Assembly (NCBI GenBank): GCA_963669155.1
Contig: OZ022577.1
Span: 9,440,538-9,504,537 of the forward strand
DNA: 64,000 nt
Direction: 5' to 3'
Source of the DNA: Arbacia lixula
Lineage: Eukaryota; Echinodermata; Echinoidea; Arbacioida; Arbaciidae
This document shows positions 38,101 to 49,310 of this stretch, in pieces (the stretch's first letter is position 1; each line of letters begins with the position of its first letter). The notes beneath the pieces are model-generated. The model was not told the DNA's origin. It made no database searches and saw only the letters and a list, made by a program, of their open reading frames with translations. The position numbers were made by a program, and so were the translations under genes.

Positions 38101-39531
38101 TTCACAAATAATTATACATTTTGTGTTACGTTTATCGTGACTTTTTGGTTCCTTCTCCTTCACAATCAAAACTCAGCCACAAAGAGCATACTCAGTCACG
38201 CCATCAACACAGAAACATCAAACTACATGTATGATGTACACACGTCATCATCATTTCTTACTACGGCCCCTTATCACAAAGAAAGAGCTGCTGCATTCGA
38301 CTGTGTAATCGCTCTCTTGTTTGGATGATTGATCAGGTTGATATCGATAGCTCATATGTATCACAAAAAAGTTGCAATATCAATTCATGATATCTTGCAA
38401 GGGATATTGCTTGAAGTTTGCGTGGATCTAGTGTAAATGCGTTTCATCACATAACTGATCTTTGGCTAGGATTCTAGGAATAGATAACTATGGTGGTTTT
38501 TGTGATATCCAATTGCTTGGAAAGATGTTATATATTACAGCTTACTCTTTGTGATGCAAGGCTACATTTATGTCATTCAAAAGGTAGATATATGATTAAA
38601 ATGTTCCATAGATTACAATGTTATTTTGACTTTTGAAAGTTCTTTATTTGCGTAAAAAATATCAATAATACAAATCAAAATACATATTGTTTTCATACAG
38701 AGAAGAAGTAACTCTGGCATATTAACATTCATGTCACAGAAACGCAAGGTCTAAAGACATACATGTATGAATACTGGCAAGACAGAGAATATCCAACATG
38801 GGTAATTTTGGGCAGTGTCAGCATATCACTATGACAAGCATGATGCCTGTGTCCAATGGCTTGACAAATTAATTGCAATTATATAAAACAAAAACAAATG
38901 ACAAACAATTCTGTTTCTATACTCCATCCTACATGTACCACTCGAGAGAAGGTAAGGACGTATGCAGGAATAATGTTAATGATATGTCAACAAAAAAATA
39001 AGCCTCAATAATTCTCTGGTACTTGGACAAGGTGGAAAACCTGCCTAAAGTTTACATTATAATTTCATTATTCACGTTTATACAAATGATAATGATAAGT
39101 TAATAAAATCTTATCTCTTATCTTTAGTCTTACAAATGCACATTTAAATTTGTCTTGGTAAGGACATGTATTTACCTAGTCATTTTTTCAACAGATCTAT
39201 AAATTAGATGACATTGTAAAACCTCACTTTCCAATCTTAGTTACATGTATGTAAATATATATATCGCCTTGAATGGAAGATAAACACACTTTCTGCAATT
39301 GTAGAATTCTTGGACGGACATACACTTGCCTTAGGTACTGTAAATGCTGCAGATATCAACTGCCTTATCAAGCTTTATTTGTATACTCAAGCATGACACA
39401 ATAATATCTCTTCTTCATGAGGTTAAATAGACAGGAATTAACAAAACATTATGTCTAGTATCATAACATTGTAAAGTCCAGCTTTAAAGTCATTTTAATG
39501 TCAGGCCAGCCACAACTTCATGATAATACAT
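35151..39531. other. Intergenic spacer
   Basis: No gene recognised between the end of the SLC16 gene and the 3' end of the next (minus-strand) gene. It contains a C-run with CCCA repeats at 35819-35845, a G-run at 36801-36813 and a tandem 0.3 kb duplication at 36812-37440. The AT-rich part from about 38640 may be 3' UTR of the neighbouring gene if a more distal poly(A) site is used. Confidence 0.6.
36812..37440. repeat. Tandem dimer, about 304-320 bp unit
   Basis: 'cccccattgcaaccaac' at 36829 recurs at 37133. 'tgagctctttcaat', 'cagtttgtgaggaaac', 'ggcgttttcgtggata' and 'gggggcgtttttacaaacat' follow in the same order in both units. Each ends near 'tacgtaaaatcacgtga' / 'tacgcaaaatcacgtga'. Two direct copies, moderately diverged. 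Confidence 0.9.
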
Positions 39532-39537
39532 TTTATT
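39532..39537 (-). promoter_or_regulatory. Candidate poly(A) signal AATAAA
   Basis: tttatt on the plus strand reads AATAAA on the minus strand, 576 bases past the stop of the 40113-42550 gene. Another candidate is at 38643-38648. Position alone supports it. Confidence 0.4.
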
Positions 39538-40112
39538 TCAGTCATTTTAGAGCCTCAGAAATCACATCAGAACCACACTACATTTAATACTCCTTGTATA
39601 ACAGGGAGTCATATATTGTAACATTAGGCTTCAACAGCTTTTTGGCTACTTATCAAACAACAAACACACAACTTCCCTCAATTCATACAAATACCCTCCT
39701 TTTACAAAGTTTTCAAATATTTTTTTTCAACCGATTCTTGTTCTCATATATGGCACAGGTATCTACAGGTATACAAATATTTGCTTCCAAGTAAAAATGA
39801 TCTCACATGTCATTTTAAAGAAGCAGAAAGCATTCATGCAATTTCTGTCAGAGGGTAACGTGATGGAGAGTAGCTATTCCCTTGCTCAGCTTTACATATG
39901 GGTACAAGCATTAACTCCTCCTCTGCCAGATTCCACACTACCCTTTTGGAATCATGTGTATAACCAGTGCAAAAAGGCCTCACTGGCACATTGAGAGTTA
40001 AACATTACATTCTACCTTACTGTACACCGGGGTGGATTGGTCAGCTCTCTTCAGTCCTTGTTTCACAGCTTAACAACAGCCGAGAGGGGGGAGGGGGGAG
40101 GGGGATCTTCAT

Positions 40113-40439
40113 CTATGACCCGATGGGGGGAAGGGTGGGCGGTAGGGTGTCGTGTCGCAGCCCCTCCACGGCCACCTCCGTCCTGACGATGCGTGAAGCG
40201 CCCTCGCCCACTTTACTGGTTATATCCTGCAGCGGCTTCTTGAGGCCCGGGAACCTGGCCTGCCGGACGGCTTGGTTGGGTTCAAAGGTCAGGTCGTGGG
40301 TCATGATGTTACGCATCCCCTGGCTACCCCGCCCTGGTAGGGACGGTCTCTGCCCTGCTGGGGTCGCTGAGTAGTTCGGGGTGTTGTTCTTGGGCTCGGC
40401 TGTCGGGTGGAACACGTCCCACACAAAGTTGCCATGAAG
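40113..40439 (-). CDS. Uncharacterised protein, exon 4 (last)
   Basis: 109 codons including stop, after acceptor tttgacag. LHGNFVWDVFHPTAEPKNN, then GQRPSLPGRGSQGMRNIM, FEPNQAVRQARFPGLKKP and a C-terminus rich in Leu-Pro (TLPPTLPPIGS). The final 60 residues could form a short helix (ITSKVGEGASRIVRTEVAVE). GC-rich compared with its flanks. Confidence 0.85.
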   Translation of the reverse strand, partial: LHGNFVWDVFHPTAEPKNNTPNYSATPAGQRPSLPGRGSQGMRNIMTHDLTFEPNQAVRQARFPGLKKPLQDITSKVGEGASRIVRTEVAVEGLRHDTLPPTLPPIGS

Positions 40440-42550
40440 CTGTCAAATAGAAACAATGTATCCATTATATGAAAAGCTTTGAGATAAGGTAGATACATTT
40501 TATATGAAGGACAATATTACCAATAATAAAATCAATTTCTCTTGCACAGTATAATGTACATGTGTAGGCTACATCCTGAGTGAAAAATGATATAACTACA
40601 TTCTATCTGAATATATCTCCATAAAGCTCTGAGAGCCAATGCACATTCAAATATGATGTAAACAAGCAACAAATAAAAAGTAAACATGTATTTCCTAGAC
40701 AAATGATAAAGATTTTTTTTTCATTGAGATCTCACTGCTACAAATTGTACATCAAATTATATTATTGAATGCAAAAAACATTGCATGTAATAAAGACTTT
40801 CACCTCTTTCTTGATAGCCTTCTCCTCATTACTGGAATGAGTAACTTCTTTTAACTTCATTCACATGAAATATGTAAATGTGAAAAAAATTGTAAAAAAT
40901 TTGGTTAACATGCAGAGTTGGCCGTGCAATAATTTTAACTTACAACTGATAGTATCAGCAACTTTGCTCAGAGCTCATTAGGTGTACACATACTTACGAT
41001 AAAACGTCTTAAATGACTGAAAATATATGCAACAGGGACTATAATCGTTACAATCTGCTTACCTTTCCCCGTTGTGGCTGGTTGGTGGATGTACGGCTGT
41101 TATAGCCATGCTCATAGGAGATCTTCTCCACTAGTAGCCTGGGGCCGGTGGGGTTGGGGAGCTGAGTTACGGGAACTGCCATAAACAGAAGAAAGATGAT
41201 AAGTAATTAGTCAAATATTTGATACAAATGTTAAAGGGGTCATTATGAGGAGAAACAAGATGATCAGTGATTATTGAAATAAGCAATACAACTAATAAAA
41301 AGATCATTATAAGTGGATATACATGTATGCTCAGTGCTTATTAAAATATTTTATATAATTGTGATGGAGGGTGGACATAACCACACCATTTAATGTAGTT
41401 TTGACAATCAAATATTGTTAAGTACTAACTAATAAACATTCCATAGAAGAATTCTTACAGCTCTTATTAATTAGTTTTAAATCTCTCAGTCCCCTGATAA
41501 ATACACTGTGTTGTAACTGACATGGTACTATGGGTGGATGGTTCTGCGAGGGTTAAGTCTCTCAGTCCCATAGGCAATACATCATGTTGTAGTTGACACA
41601 GGACTATGAGTGGATGGTACCAAGGGGGTTAACTCACCTGGACCTTGTGCGGCCATGGTATGAGGGTTGCATCCATGCCTGGTCAGGCCCTTCGGCCTAT
41701 CTTGATGCGCCTTGTAGTCGCTGCGGCTCAGGCTATCCTTGCTGTACCCCGGGGTGGTGTTTGAGTTCTGGTTGGCCCGCGAGGGCCACCAGTGAGTATC
41801 CTGGGGGTTGACTTTGGTCTTGACGTCACAGATGGGGTCGTGGAGGGTGGCGCAGTCCTGCATCAAGAAGCCAACCCCTTCAGGGTGGGGCTTGTTATGC
41901 CGGGTGGAGGAGCTGACTCGAGGCTTGGGCTGGGAGGGGTGTCTCTCTCCCTTGTAGGATGTGGCGTAGTGAGAGTTGGAGGCAGTGTTGTTCTTCTCAT
42001 CATAGTTCCCAAACACTCTCCGTGTAGCGTCAAGCCTAGAAGTAAAATATTTGGGGAGATAATATTAGACTCTCGAGTCTACTGAATAAAATCATGACAT
42101 GGTCACGCTTTGTTCTGGAACACAATTTTAATTGGATATAATGCAATAGAGTCTACAGGATAAATTGGCAAAGAAGAAAAACAAAACATGAAAAATGTTA
42201 CTCTAGCTAGTCTAACTCTAAGACTAAGATAAGTGTTAGCAAAACATCAACAACGGCAGCCCTAGCCTCTGAGATAAAAATCATCATCATCATTAATCAA
42301 TTAATAAACTTAAACTGTAACTTATAAAAGTAATATACGTCTAAAGTGTTATTTTCCCCCTCCCTACCCCTCCCTGTTTTTCCTTGAAGTCGAGGGTTTT
42401 TACCCGCACAGGCTTGCAAAAAAAATTGTGATTATGCGAGCCTCGCCGACTATACGAAAACATATGTTAAAAAAGTTGTAACAAAACTTACCCTTTATTC
42501 TGTGAGACAGTTTCTCCCCTCTTCTTCGTCTTCATCGGTGGCATGTACAT
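40113..42550 (-). CDS. Uncharacterised 298-aa protein, 4 exons
   Basis: Exons, 5' to 3' on the minus strand: 42550-42492, 42035-41638, 41175-41063, 40439-40113. All junctions are GT-AG and phases agree (2,1,0); the stop is TGA. The chain gives 298 residues without internal stops, and exon GC and codon bias differ clearly from the introns, so the gene is well supported. There is no signal peptide, membrane segment or domain I recognise. The protein is basic and rich in His, Pro, Asn, Ser and Gln, with a Trp/His-bearing stretch in exon 2 (HPEGVGFLMQDCATLHDP, then DTHWWPSRANQ) and FVWDVFHPTAEP in exon 4. Such composition is seen in small microtubule-associated axoneme proteins, but that is only a guess. 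Two in-frame ATGs follow the first (42544 and 42535), so the true start could be up to five codons later. Confidence 0.82.
41063..41175 (-). CDS. Uncharacterised protein, exon 3
   Basis: Phase 1 in, phase 0 out. VPVTQLPNPTGPRLLVEKI then SYEHGYNSRTSTNQPQRGK; acceptor ttatggcag, donor G|gtaagc. Confidence 0.82.
41485..41637. repeat. Tandem repeat abutting an exon 2 splice donor
   Basis: Two units of about 85 bp sharing 'ctctcagtccc', 'aatacat/cac...tgttgta', 'ggatggt' and 'gggttaa'. The repeat runs up to the donor of exon 2 of the minus-strand gene (exon ends at 41638). The 'ggtaccaag' and 'gggttaa' motifs link it to the repeat at 26213-26440. Confidence 0.65.
41638..42035 (-). CDS. Uncharacterised protein, exon 2 (largest)
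   Basis: 398 bases, phase 2 in and phase 1 out. Runs from GLDATRRVFGNYDEKNN through a Ser/His/Lys-rich stretch, then HPEGVGFLMQDCATLHDPICD, DTHWWPSRANQNSN, YSKDSLSRSDYKAHQ and HTMAAQGPG. Acceptor acttctag, donor G|gtgagt. Clearly GC-richer than the introns. Confidence 0.87.
42492..42550 (-). CDS. Uncharacterised protein, exon 1
   Basis: Nineteen codons plus two bases: MYMPPMKTKKRGETVSQNK, then donor GG|gtaag. ATG at 42550 is taken as the first; 42544 and 42535 are in-frame alternatives. The frame stays open for some codons upstream without another ATG nearby. Confidence 0.68.
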
Positions 42551-43599
42551 TTCCTTAGATATCCTTCTCCAAACCTTGAGTAAATCTTGAGAAATATATA
42601 AGTCACTTCAAAGTATAAACAGCAACAGTGTTCTTCGCCTGTGTTGTATACGTGTTCGCTAGTAAGCTACGTGCGTTGCTCTCAAATTCAGCGGAGATGA
42701 ATAACCGAGTTCGCCCGGATCGCTGGGGTATAATGCAGCCCGCGTTGACTACCGAATGCATAACGTTGACTACTGTAGTCATAATACGCACGTACACTGG
42801 TATCATACCTTTTGTGTAGACGTCGCATAGCGATTGTCAACAATACGCTCGATCGATTAGTCTTTATTCCAGAGAGCCCGTCGAAGGACTAGCAATGAAA
42901 ACACAAGGTTACCGGATTGAATACGTCTGACGGCGGCAAAAGATTGAATGAGGATAATAATACCATATCGATTTCCGATATGTACTATTTTGTTATTGTT
43001 GTAGCACGTAAAATTAGGTAATACCAATGGTCTGGATGTTGTTCTATATTGTTCGCAGATTGATACGGCTGCGAGTAGGCTAGCCTATGCAACGCTCAGT
43101 CAGTATTTTAGAAAGGGTTTTGGGTTTCTTGCGGTACGGTCAAGTGCATGTTTGACAATAGGACCAATCACGAAACAAGATGCGCGTACGTCGTCTGACG
43201 GTAGAACTTATAGTTTTCCTGACCGAATTAACTTAAATCGTTGTTGTTGTTTTTTGGGTTTTTTTTAAAATGATTCCACGTCTTTTCATGGTTATGAAAG
43301 ATGACTTTGAATCAATATACTCTTGTTCCACGATTTGTCTTGACGGCTTACAATTCTGGACCTGTACCATGTACACTATGTACATTTATATTTCTCAAAG
43401 GCTTTCTCAAAGGCTTGTTATTGAATCATAGAAAGTCCTTTTGTCTTGTCTCCTCTAAAATATCCCCAGTTCCACCATTTAAAATAAAAGTAAATGATAT
43501 ATCTCGTGAACATATCTAGGCAGTGTTGTAACGGATGGTATGAGAACGAGATCAAAAGCGGAATTGGGATTGCTAACCCAGATAGCAAAGTATCTGGGG

Positions 43600-43796
43600 C
43601 CCATATGGGAATCACGTGGGTCTACTGGGGCCCATATGTACCATGTTTAACCCAAATGGGCCCATATGGTTTGTCCCACCTAGAACCCAGATAATAAAAC
43701 CATATGGGCCCCATGTGGTATTCATATGGGCAATTTGGTGTTATTTCTTGGTCGACTGAGCCATATAAAACCCATATGGGGCCCATATGGGCTTTT
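43600..43796. repeat. Cluster of CCCATATGGG-type palindromic repeats
   Basis: About seven matches to gggCCCATATGGGccc-like motifs lie in 200 bp, in both orientations because the motif is its own complement. Examples are at 43599, 43629, 43659, 43701, 43721, 43771 and 43782, spaced about 20-40 bp. Between them lie 'acccagat', 'cccacctagaaccc' and 'ccaccttgaaccc'. The open frame gives a MGPIW-like repeating peptide that is a by-product of the motif. Confidence 0.85.
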
Positions 43797-43904
43797 CCAC
43801 CTTGAACCCACATGATAACTGAGATGCTCATGAATATTCATGCATGCATTAAACTTGTGTCATATTTTTGTACATTTGAATTGATAACCGGCATAATAAA
43901 CACA

Positions 43905-44551
43905 ACAACAACAAAAAAGAAAGTCCCCCCTTTTTCAAAACACCATAACTTTTTAACGAAACAAGTTTAAGCAAAATAATTTGGCATGGGTGTTTTTGCA
44001 CTCATTGACTAACTTCGGTGTGAAAATGTGATTGATTCGTAAAGTATGAATGAGCATACATTAAAGGTAAAAGTGTCACTTTTCAAAAGTCACAGAAGTC
44101 ATTTTTATGCCCCAAACAGTAAATAATAGTATATTTTGCTTTGGTTATATAGTGTGAGCACTCAACAATGGCATTCTTATAACTTCTTATGTTTTTAGAA
44201 AATGTGAAGATATATTGTACAGGTGTTACTCGGTTACTCATGAGGGTACAAAATATTAGTTGGAGGGAACACAAAACAAAACTAGAAATTTATGGAAATA
44301 TACCACCTATCTCTACCATTGTTGCTCAGCGTCGAACGAGATTCGCTGGTCACTGCTTTAGGGCTAAAGACCAAGTGATATCAGATGTTATTTGCATGAG
44401 ACTCCCATGCCCTAACAGAGGAAGGAGACCTCTGAACTACATGGATTGTATTGCAAGGAACATCCAGTGTGAAACTGGGGACTTGCAGACATTGATGAAT
44501 GATAAAGACTCATGGCGTTGCATTGTGAACTCAATCTCGGATGCGTCCGCT

Positions 44552-44583
<32 letters not shown>

Positions 44584-44990
44584 TTGTACAGGGAAAAAAA
44601 TCAATTTGAGTTTTTGGATAAACTTCATGGATTTCACCATTTTAAGAATTAGGAATGCTGAAAATATTTGAATTGACCTCATTCAACCTAAAAAATATTA
44701 AAAGTGTTAGGGGATTTGTAAGGGGTCAAACGATTGATGATTATCATAAAGAGCACTTAATTATTCACCAAAAAATTCCCCCAAAACGCTCCTTGTGAAT
44801 TTTGAAAAGTGACATTTTTGCCATTGATACGTGTTCACTCATGCATGCCTTGACGGATCAATCACATATTCACAACGACGTTAGTCAATTAGTGTAGAAA
44901 CACTCCTGCCAAATTATTTTGCTCAAAACTGCTATGTTTAAAAGTTATAATATTTTGAAAAATGGGGGGACTTACTTTTTTGTTGTATTT
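43905..44990. mobile_element. Large inverted-repeat DNA element, hosting a LINE insertion
   Basis: The left arm (about 43905-44100, containing 'agtcccccctttttcaaaa', 'caaaataatttggca', 'gactaacttcg' and 'gtgacttttgaaaagtgaca' in complement) pairs with the right arm (about 44790-44990). Arm identity is roughly 80 percent by eye. No transposase is visible between the arms. Subtracting the LINE insertion, the original element would be about 0.7 kb. Non-autonomous; superfamily not determined. Confidence 0.8.
44213..44592 (+). mobile_element. 5'-truncated LINE 3' end with 11-bp target duplication and (TAG)n tail
   Basis: The body at 44224-44581 encodes the extreme C-terminus of a non-LTR retrotransposon polyprotein (ISWREHKTKLEIYGNIPPIS, then RRTRFAGHCFRAKDQVISD and a region after it), open to its stop at 44554. 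A (TAG)n tail of about 30 bp follows. TATTGTACAGG lies immediately before it (44213-44223) and immediately after it (44582-44592), an 11-bp target-site duplication. The intact duplication and open frame suggest a fairly young, severely 5'-truncated insertion. The RRTRFAGHC block is common in marine-invertebrate LINEs; the clade is not settled. Confidence 0.9.
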
Positions 44991-47249
44991 AGACAGAAGG
45001 AATATTTAAGCATAGACCTACATTCCAATAACCGTTTTACCGAAAAAAAATGCCACCTAATTGAGTCCAGAAAACAATAATTAAAACAAAATGCTCATCT
45101 TTAATTGTACTAACCAATATTTTTGGAACTAAATTTCCGTAGTACTGTATAATGAAAGTGAATGTACTGAGGAATACTAGCTCCAGCCGTACGAGTGAGC
45201 TGATCACAGGAATAATCGATGCTTTATTCGTTTTGTATGTAATTCAAATCATAGTACATATACGACAGCTCAAACTTTTGAGGCTGAACTAATCGCAGGA
45301 CAAAATGAGACTAATGGGAACCGACTGAATAGACTCAAGGAGCATGTCCATGGAAACATCACAATGAAAATATTATATGTGAGTGAATTTCCTCATTAAA
45401 CATGTAACTAAGTCCCACGTCCTCCCACTAAGTTATTGTTAGGGTAAACTGCGGATTCCTGCCGAAGTTCACGACGGGTTAATGGGTTGCAAATGGGCTA
45501 ACCTGTCTCTATAGGCTTCAGAAATGAAACATGAATTATTTCTCAAGCCTGACGCTGTGCATTCTAGTTTCAGTATTCTTTCACAGGGGTTCTTTATTAG
45601 GCCCGCTTTTTTGCATTGCTGGGGCTAAAATTGCCCTTAGCATCCTTGTAATATTCCCACTAGATGGCTTACAGTGATTGTTTTCTCTCGCGATATCGTA
45701 ATATAAATATAATTCATATAAATTCTATGAATGCAACCATACAATGAAATATGTTGGGCTATCACATAATAAACCCCTTCCTATTTCTGTCTTGTTCTTC
45801 ATAATTCTCAATTTTTCAGAGTCTCCGCCAACTCTGCCTTTTAAGTCCGAAACATTGTGAGTATGGCGTATTAGAAAATGTACACACTACAAAATATCAG
45901 TTGCCTTTAGATATAAGGTGGTACAGAAATTGGCGATTTAAGATTCCACACCTTCCGATTTCCGTAGCCTAGGGACCAGAGACCGGCTTCCGCACCACAG
46001 TCCATGCGTTCAATATAATTCCCGCTTCGCGGACTAACAAGAGCAATACGATTTATGATCGCTGCGAAACGGGCCGTTTCAAACGTAAACAAGGGTAGTT
46101 TGTGACTTTTCCTTAAAGCTTCATGAAGCAATGACTGTGGGAATTCATACAAGTTATCACTCTAGCATCTTGTGTCAGAAAAGTGTTAGTATGTCAGCAT
46201 GGTGGCATGATGGGCACTTAAATCTGCCTCATTTTGTGGAACTTCCATGGATAAATATTAATCCAAGGCTCAATCCATGGTGCCTGCTTTAGTATTGGAC
46301 ACCTCACAACCATAATATGGTGTTGTATTGGATGTGTGTCAACTATAAAGGTTTTTATTTAAAAACTCTGAGGCAAAAGATGACTCGTAGACTCGAAGTG
46401 GAGTACAAGTAGCAATGCATTTTATTAATTAGGCCTACTCAGCTCTTACACTCGATGACAAGTTATGATACCTGTGTAGCGTGTTGTCTTTGTTTCTCTG
46501 TATCTGATGAATCTCTCTCTGAATTATACCTCTATCTCTGATGAATTAATGATCTCATTCAAATCCCTGAGGACTCTGAATATTTACCGGCTCTCTCATA
46601 AGATACAGACAAGTTAATGATTACAGAGAATTTCCATGAGGGGGACATTTCCTTGATTTATAATAACTCATATGTATGGCACATAAACTGGACTTTCACA
46701 GTCACAGGTCCTTAATTCATTTTTACATATATTGGTAATTTCTTACCTCATCAATGTCATCTGCAATATGATGATATCAGAATTACATCTATTCTATTCA
46801 TCTACATGTTGTTGTAGCTATTTATACTTTCCTTTGATGAAATGCGTTTAAATATAATTTTAAAACAATTTAGAATTCGTAGCTTAAAGTACGGTTATCC
46901 TTTTATTATACATGTAACTTTCTTTCAAATGCAATTCACGGTTAACTAATTCGTAACTATTAAACTATGGACTATAGGTCCATTGTTCAATTAAAGCACA
47001 CACAGATCATTATTTGTGCTCTTCTATTGACTATATTCATTTGTCTTTCCACTTCAGGCTTTCAGGCATCTGGATATCAGGAAGTTTGGACATTTGGACT
47101 AAAATCCATTAAGTAATATTAATATCATTATTATAAGATACATGTTTTAAACACATACCTCAATGAAAAAAGATCTACCCCTTCATCAAAAACAGAAAAG
47201 TGGGATATTTTTGTGGTTAAGGGGGGGGGGGGGGGGGGTCAGGGGAAAG

Positions 47250-47415
47250 TACACAACATATGTGAGAACATCTTGCACGTGACGTCACAAATTTTAAAGT
47301 AAAAAAAAAATTCTTATCCTGTGACGAACTTTTATCCAACCTTCACTAACATGTTTCTTTTATGTTTTTGCTTTTATTAAAATCGTCCTAACTTCAGGAT
47401 GGACTTTTTCTAGTA
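47250..47415. mobile_element. Partial copy of the 'GTTCACC' palindromic MITE family
   Basis: 'cttgcacgtgacgtcaca', 'ccttcactaacatgtttctt' and 'cttttattaaaat' match the right half of the elements at 20834-21321 and 61854-62289. The left half is not recognisable. Confidence 0.6.
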
Positions 47416-47624
47416 TGGAGCATTACTATTACCCCTAATGTAATAAACATATTACATGGATCCCTAAGATCAGTAGAAGTTATTTGGCTAGACAGTCTTA
47501 TGGATAGTCTGTTTTTGCCTCTCGAGGGCTCATTAATTATAGGATTAAGGAGAAGTGAGAGTCCCTGAAAGGATCATCATTGGTAATGGTCTGTCTGTAT
47601 GCAAGAGCTGGGCCCATATATCCC

Positions 47625-49310
47625 TCCACCGCACCCACTAACAATATGATATAAACATATGTCTTCCCCACATATGACACAAATTGAATATATCAATGTA
47701 TACGTTAATGTCATAGAATACATCATAGTTTAGTTTGTAGTTTGATACAAAGCATCTGGGTAAATGTATACAATCAAGATCATAAGCAACTACCGTACGT
47801 TGATTTGTGCAATCCGTCTACTAATCTCCCTATACACATTTTTCTCCTTCAGTGTGTGTATTTTCTGCATACAACAATGTAAAGTAATATATTCCGAAGA
47901 TACCAAATTTACGTGCATTTTTGTTTTTTCAATCAATCCCATAAAACACGTAATCGATCCATCCAAAATTACTTAAAATATAAAGATTAATATAATTTTG
48001 CTCGAAATGAATTCCATTTTTATTAGTGCAAAGGAAATTTAAAAAAAAATCTTCCATCCTCCGTGGTTTTCGCTTAAACAAAAAATTGGCAGGTCTCCAA
48101 AACGCTTCCCCAGTCTTACAATACATAAAAACTGCAACACGGTTTTTAATTTTTTATTATTGTTTGTAAATGTTTCATACGATTACTACAAATATGCAAT
48201 ATACAATGCTATCTTCCACACTGATACTTAACTCGGTTAGTCACTAATACAAAATCAATTAATGCATGATTTTCTTTTTGGAGCCGTGTGATTTTACAAG
48301 CTACATTCATCTAGAAGTCTCTGAAAGATGCATCCAGCCATCCACCGCACCCAATCCCCGCTATCTATTTGATCAAAATCCATGTCTTTCCCACATAACA
48401 CATTGAATGTATAATGTATTGTTTAATGTCACAAAGTACATCATGATATTAGTTTGTAGTTTGCTCCAAAGCATCTAAGTAAAGGTACACAAACACTATC
48501 ATAAGCAAGTACCGTAAGTGAATCATGATTTTAGTCTGTAATTTGCTACAAAGCATCTGAGTAAATGTAAAAAACAACAACTGATGTCATAAGCAAGTTC
48601 TGTTTACAAGTAAATCTTGATTTTAGTTCGTAGTTTGCTCCAAAGCATAAGTGTAAATGTATACAAACAATATCATAAGCAATTACCGTAAGTAAATCAT
48701 GATTTTAGTTTGTAGTCTCCTTCAAAGCATCTCATATACAAACAATTAATATCATAAGCAAGTACCATACGTTTATTTGTAAAATCCGTCTACCAATCTC
48801 CCTTTAAAAATTTCCTTATATGGTGCGTGTCTTTTCTGCATATAATGATATGATTTAATACGTTCCGAAGATTATATCACTTATACAAATTCAATCAATG
48901 TATGTTTTCCTTTTGGGGTAGTATAAATCTACACGCTACATCTATCCATTAGAAAGATGCATTCATCCATCCACCGCATCCCATCCCCGCTATCTACTTG
49001 ATCTAAACCCAAGTCTCCCCCAACTATAACTATAATTATTGAATGTTAATGTCATGAACTACATCATATTTTTGTCTGTAGTTTGCTGCACAGTATCTGG
49101 GTACATGTATACAATCAAGATCAAAAGCAAGTGCCGTAAGTTGGTTTGTATAATCCGTCTACTAATCTCCATTTACACATTTTCCTCCTTCAGCGTGTAT
49201 TTTTCTGAATGCAAATTATAAAATGTAATACGATCCAAAGATACGAAATTGGCATGCATTTTTGGTTTAACAATTACTCCCATAAAACATGTGATCAATC
49301 CTGTTGATAT
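47625..49310. repeat. Tandem array: three long units, the middle one with expanded sub-repeats
   Basis: Units start near 47625, 48330 and 48955, each opening with 'atccaccgca(c/t)cc'. Shared blocks follow in order: 'taatgtcat...tacatcat', 'gtttgtagtttg', 'caaagcatctgggta', 'atcataagcaa', 'aatccgtctac', 'aatctcc' and 'cataaaacacgt'. In the middle unit the segment from 'tttagtttgtagtttg' to 'gtaccgtaagtgaatcatga' occurs four times (about 48453, 48531, 48624 and 48705; 70-93 bp each), but only once in the outer units. No coding frame runs through it. Confidence 0.85.

Noticed and set aside
43622-43831. MGPIW-repeating peptide frame
   Set aside because: A direct translation of the CCCATATGGG repeat; no start context or neighbouring exon.
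48453-48770. Regular short repeats that might suggest a CRISPR-like array
   Set aside because: Units are contiguous, diverged and without spacers, in an intron-bearing genome; an ordinary minisatellite.
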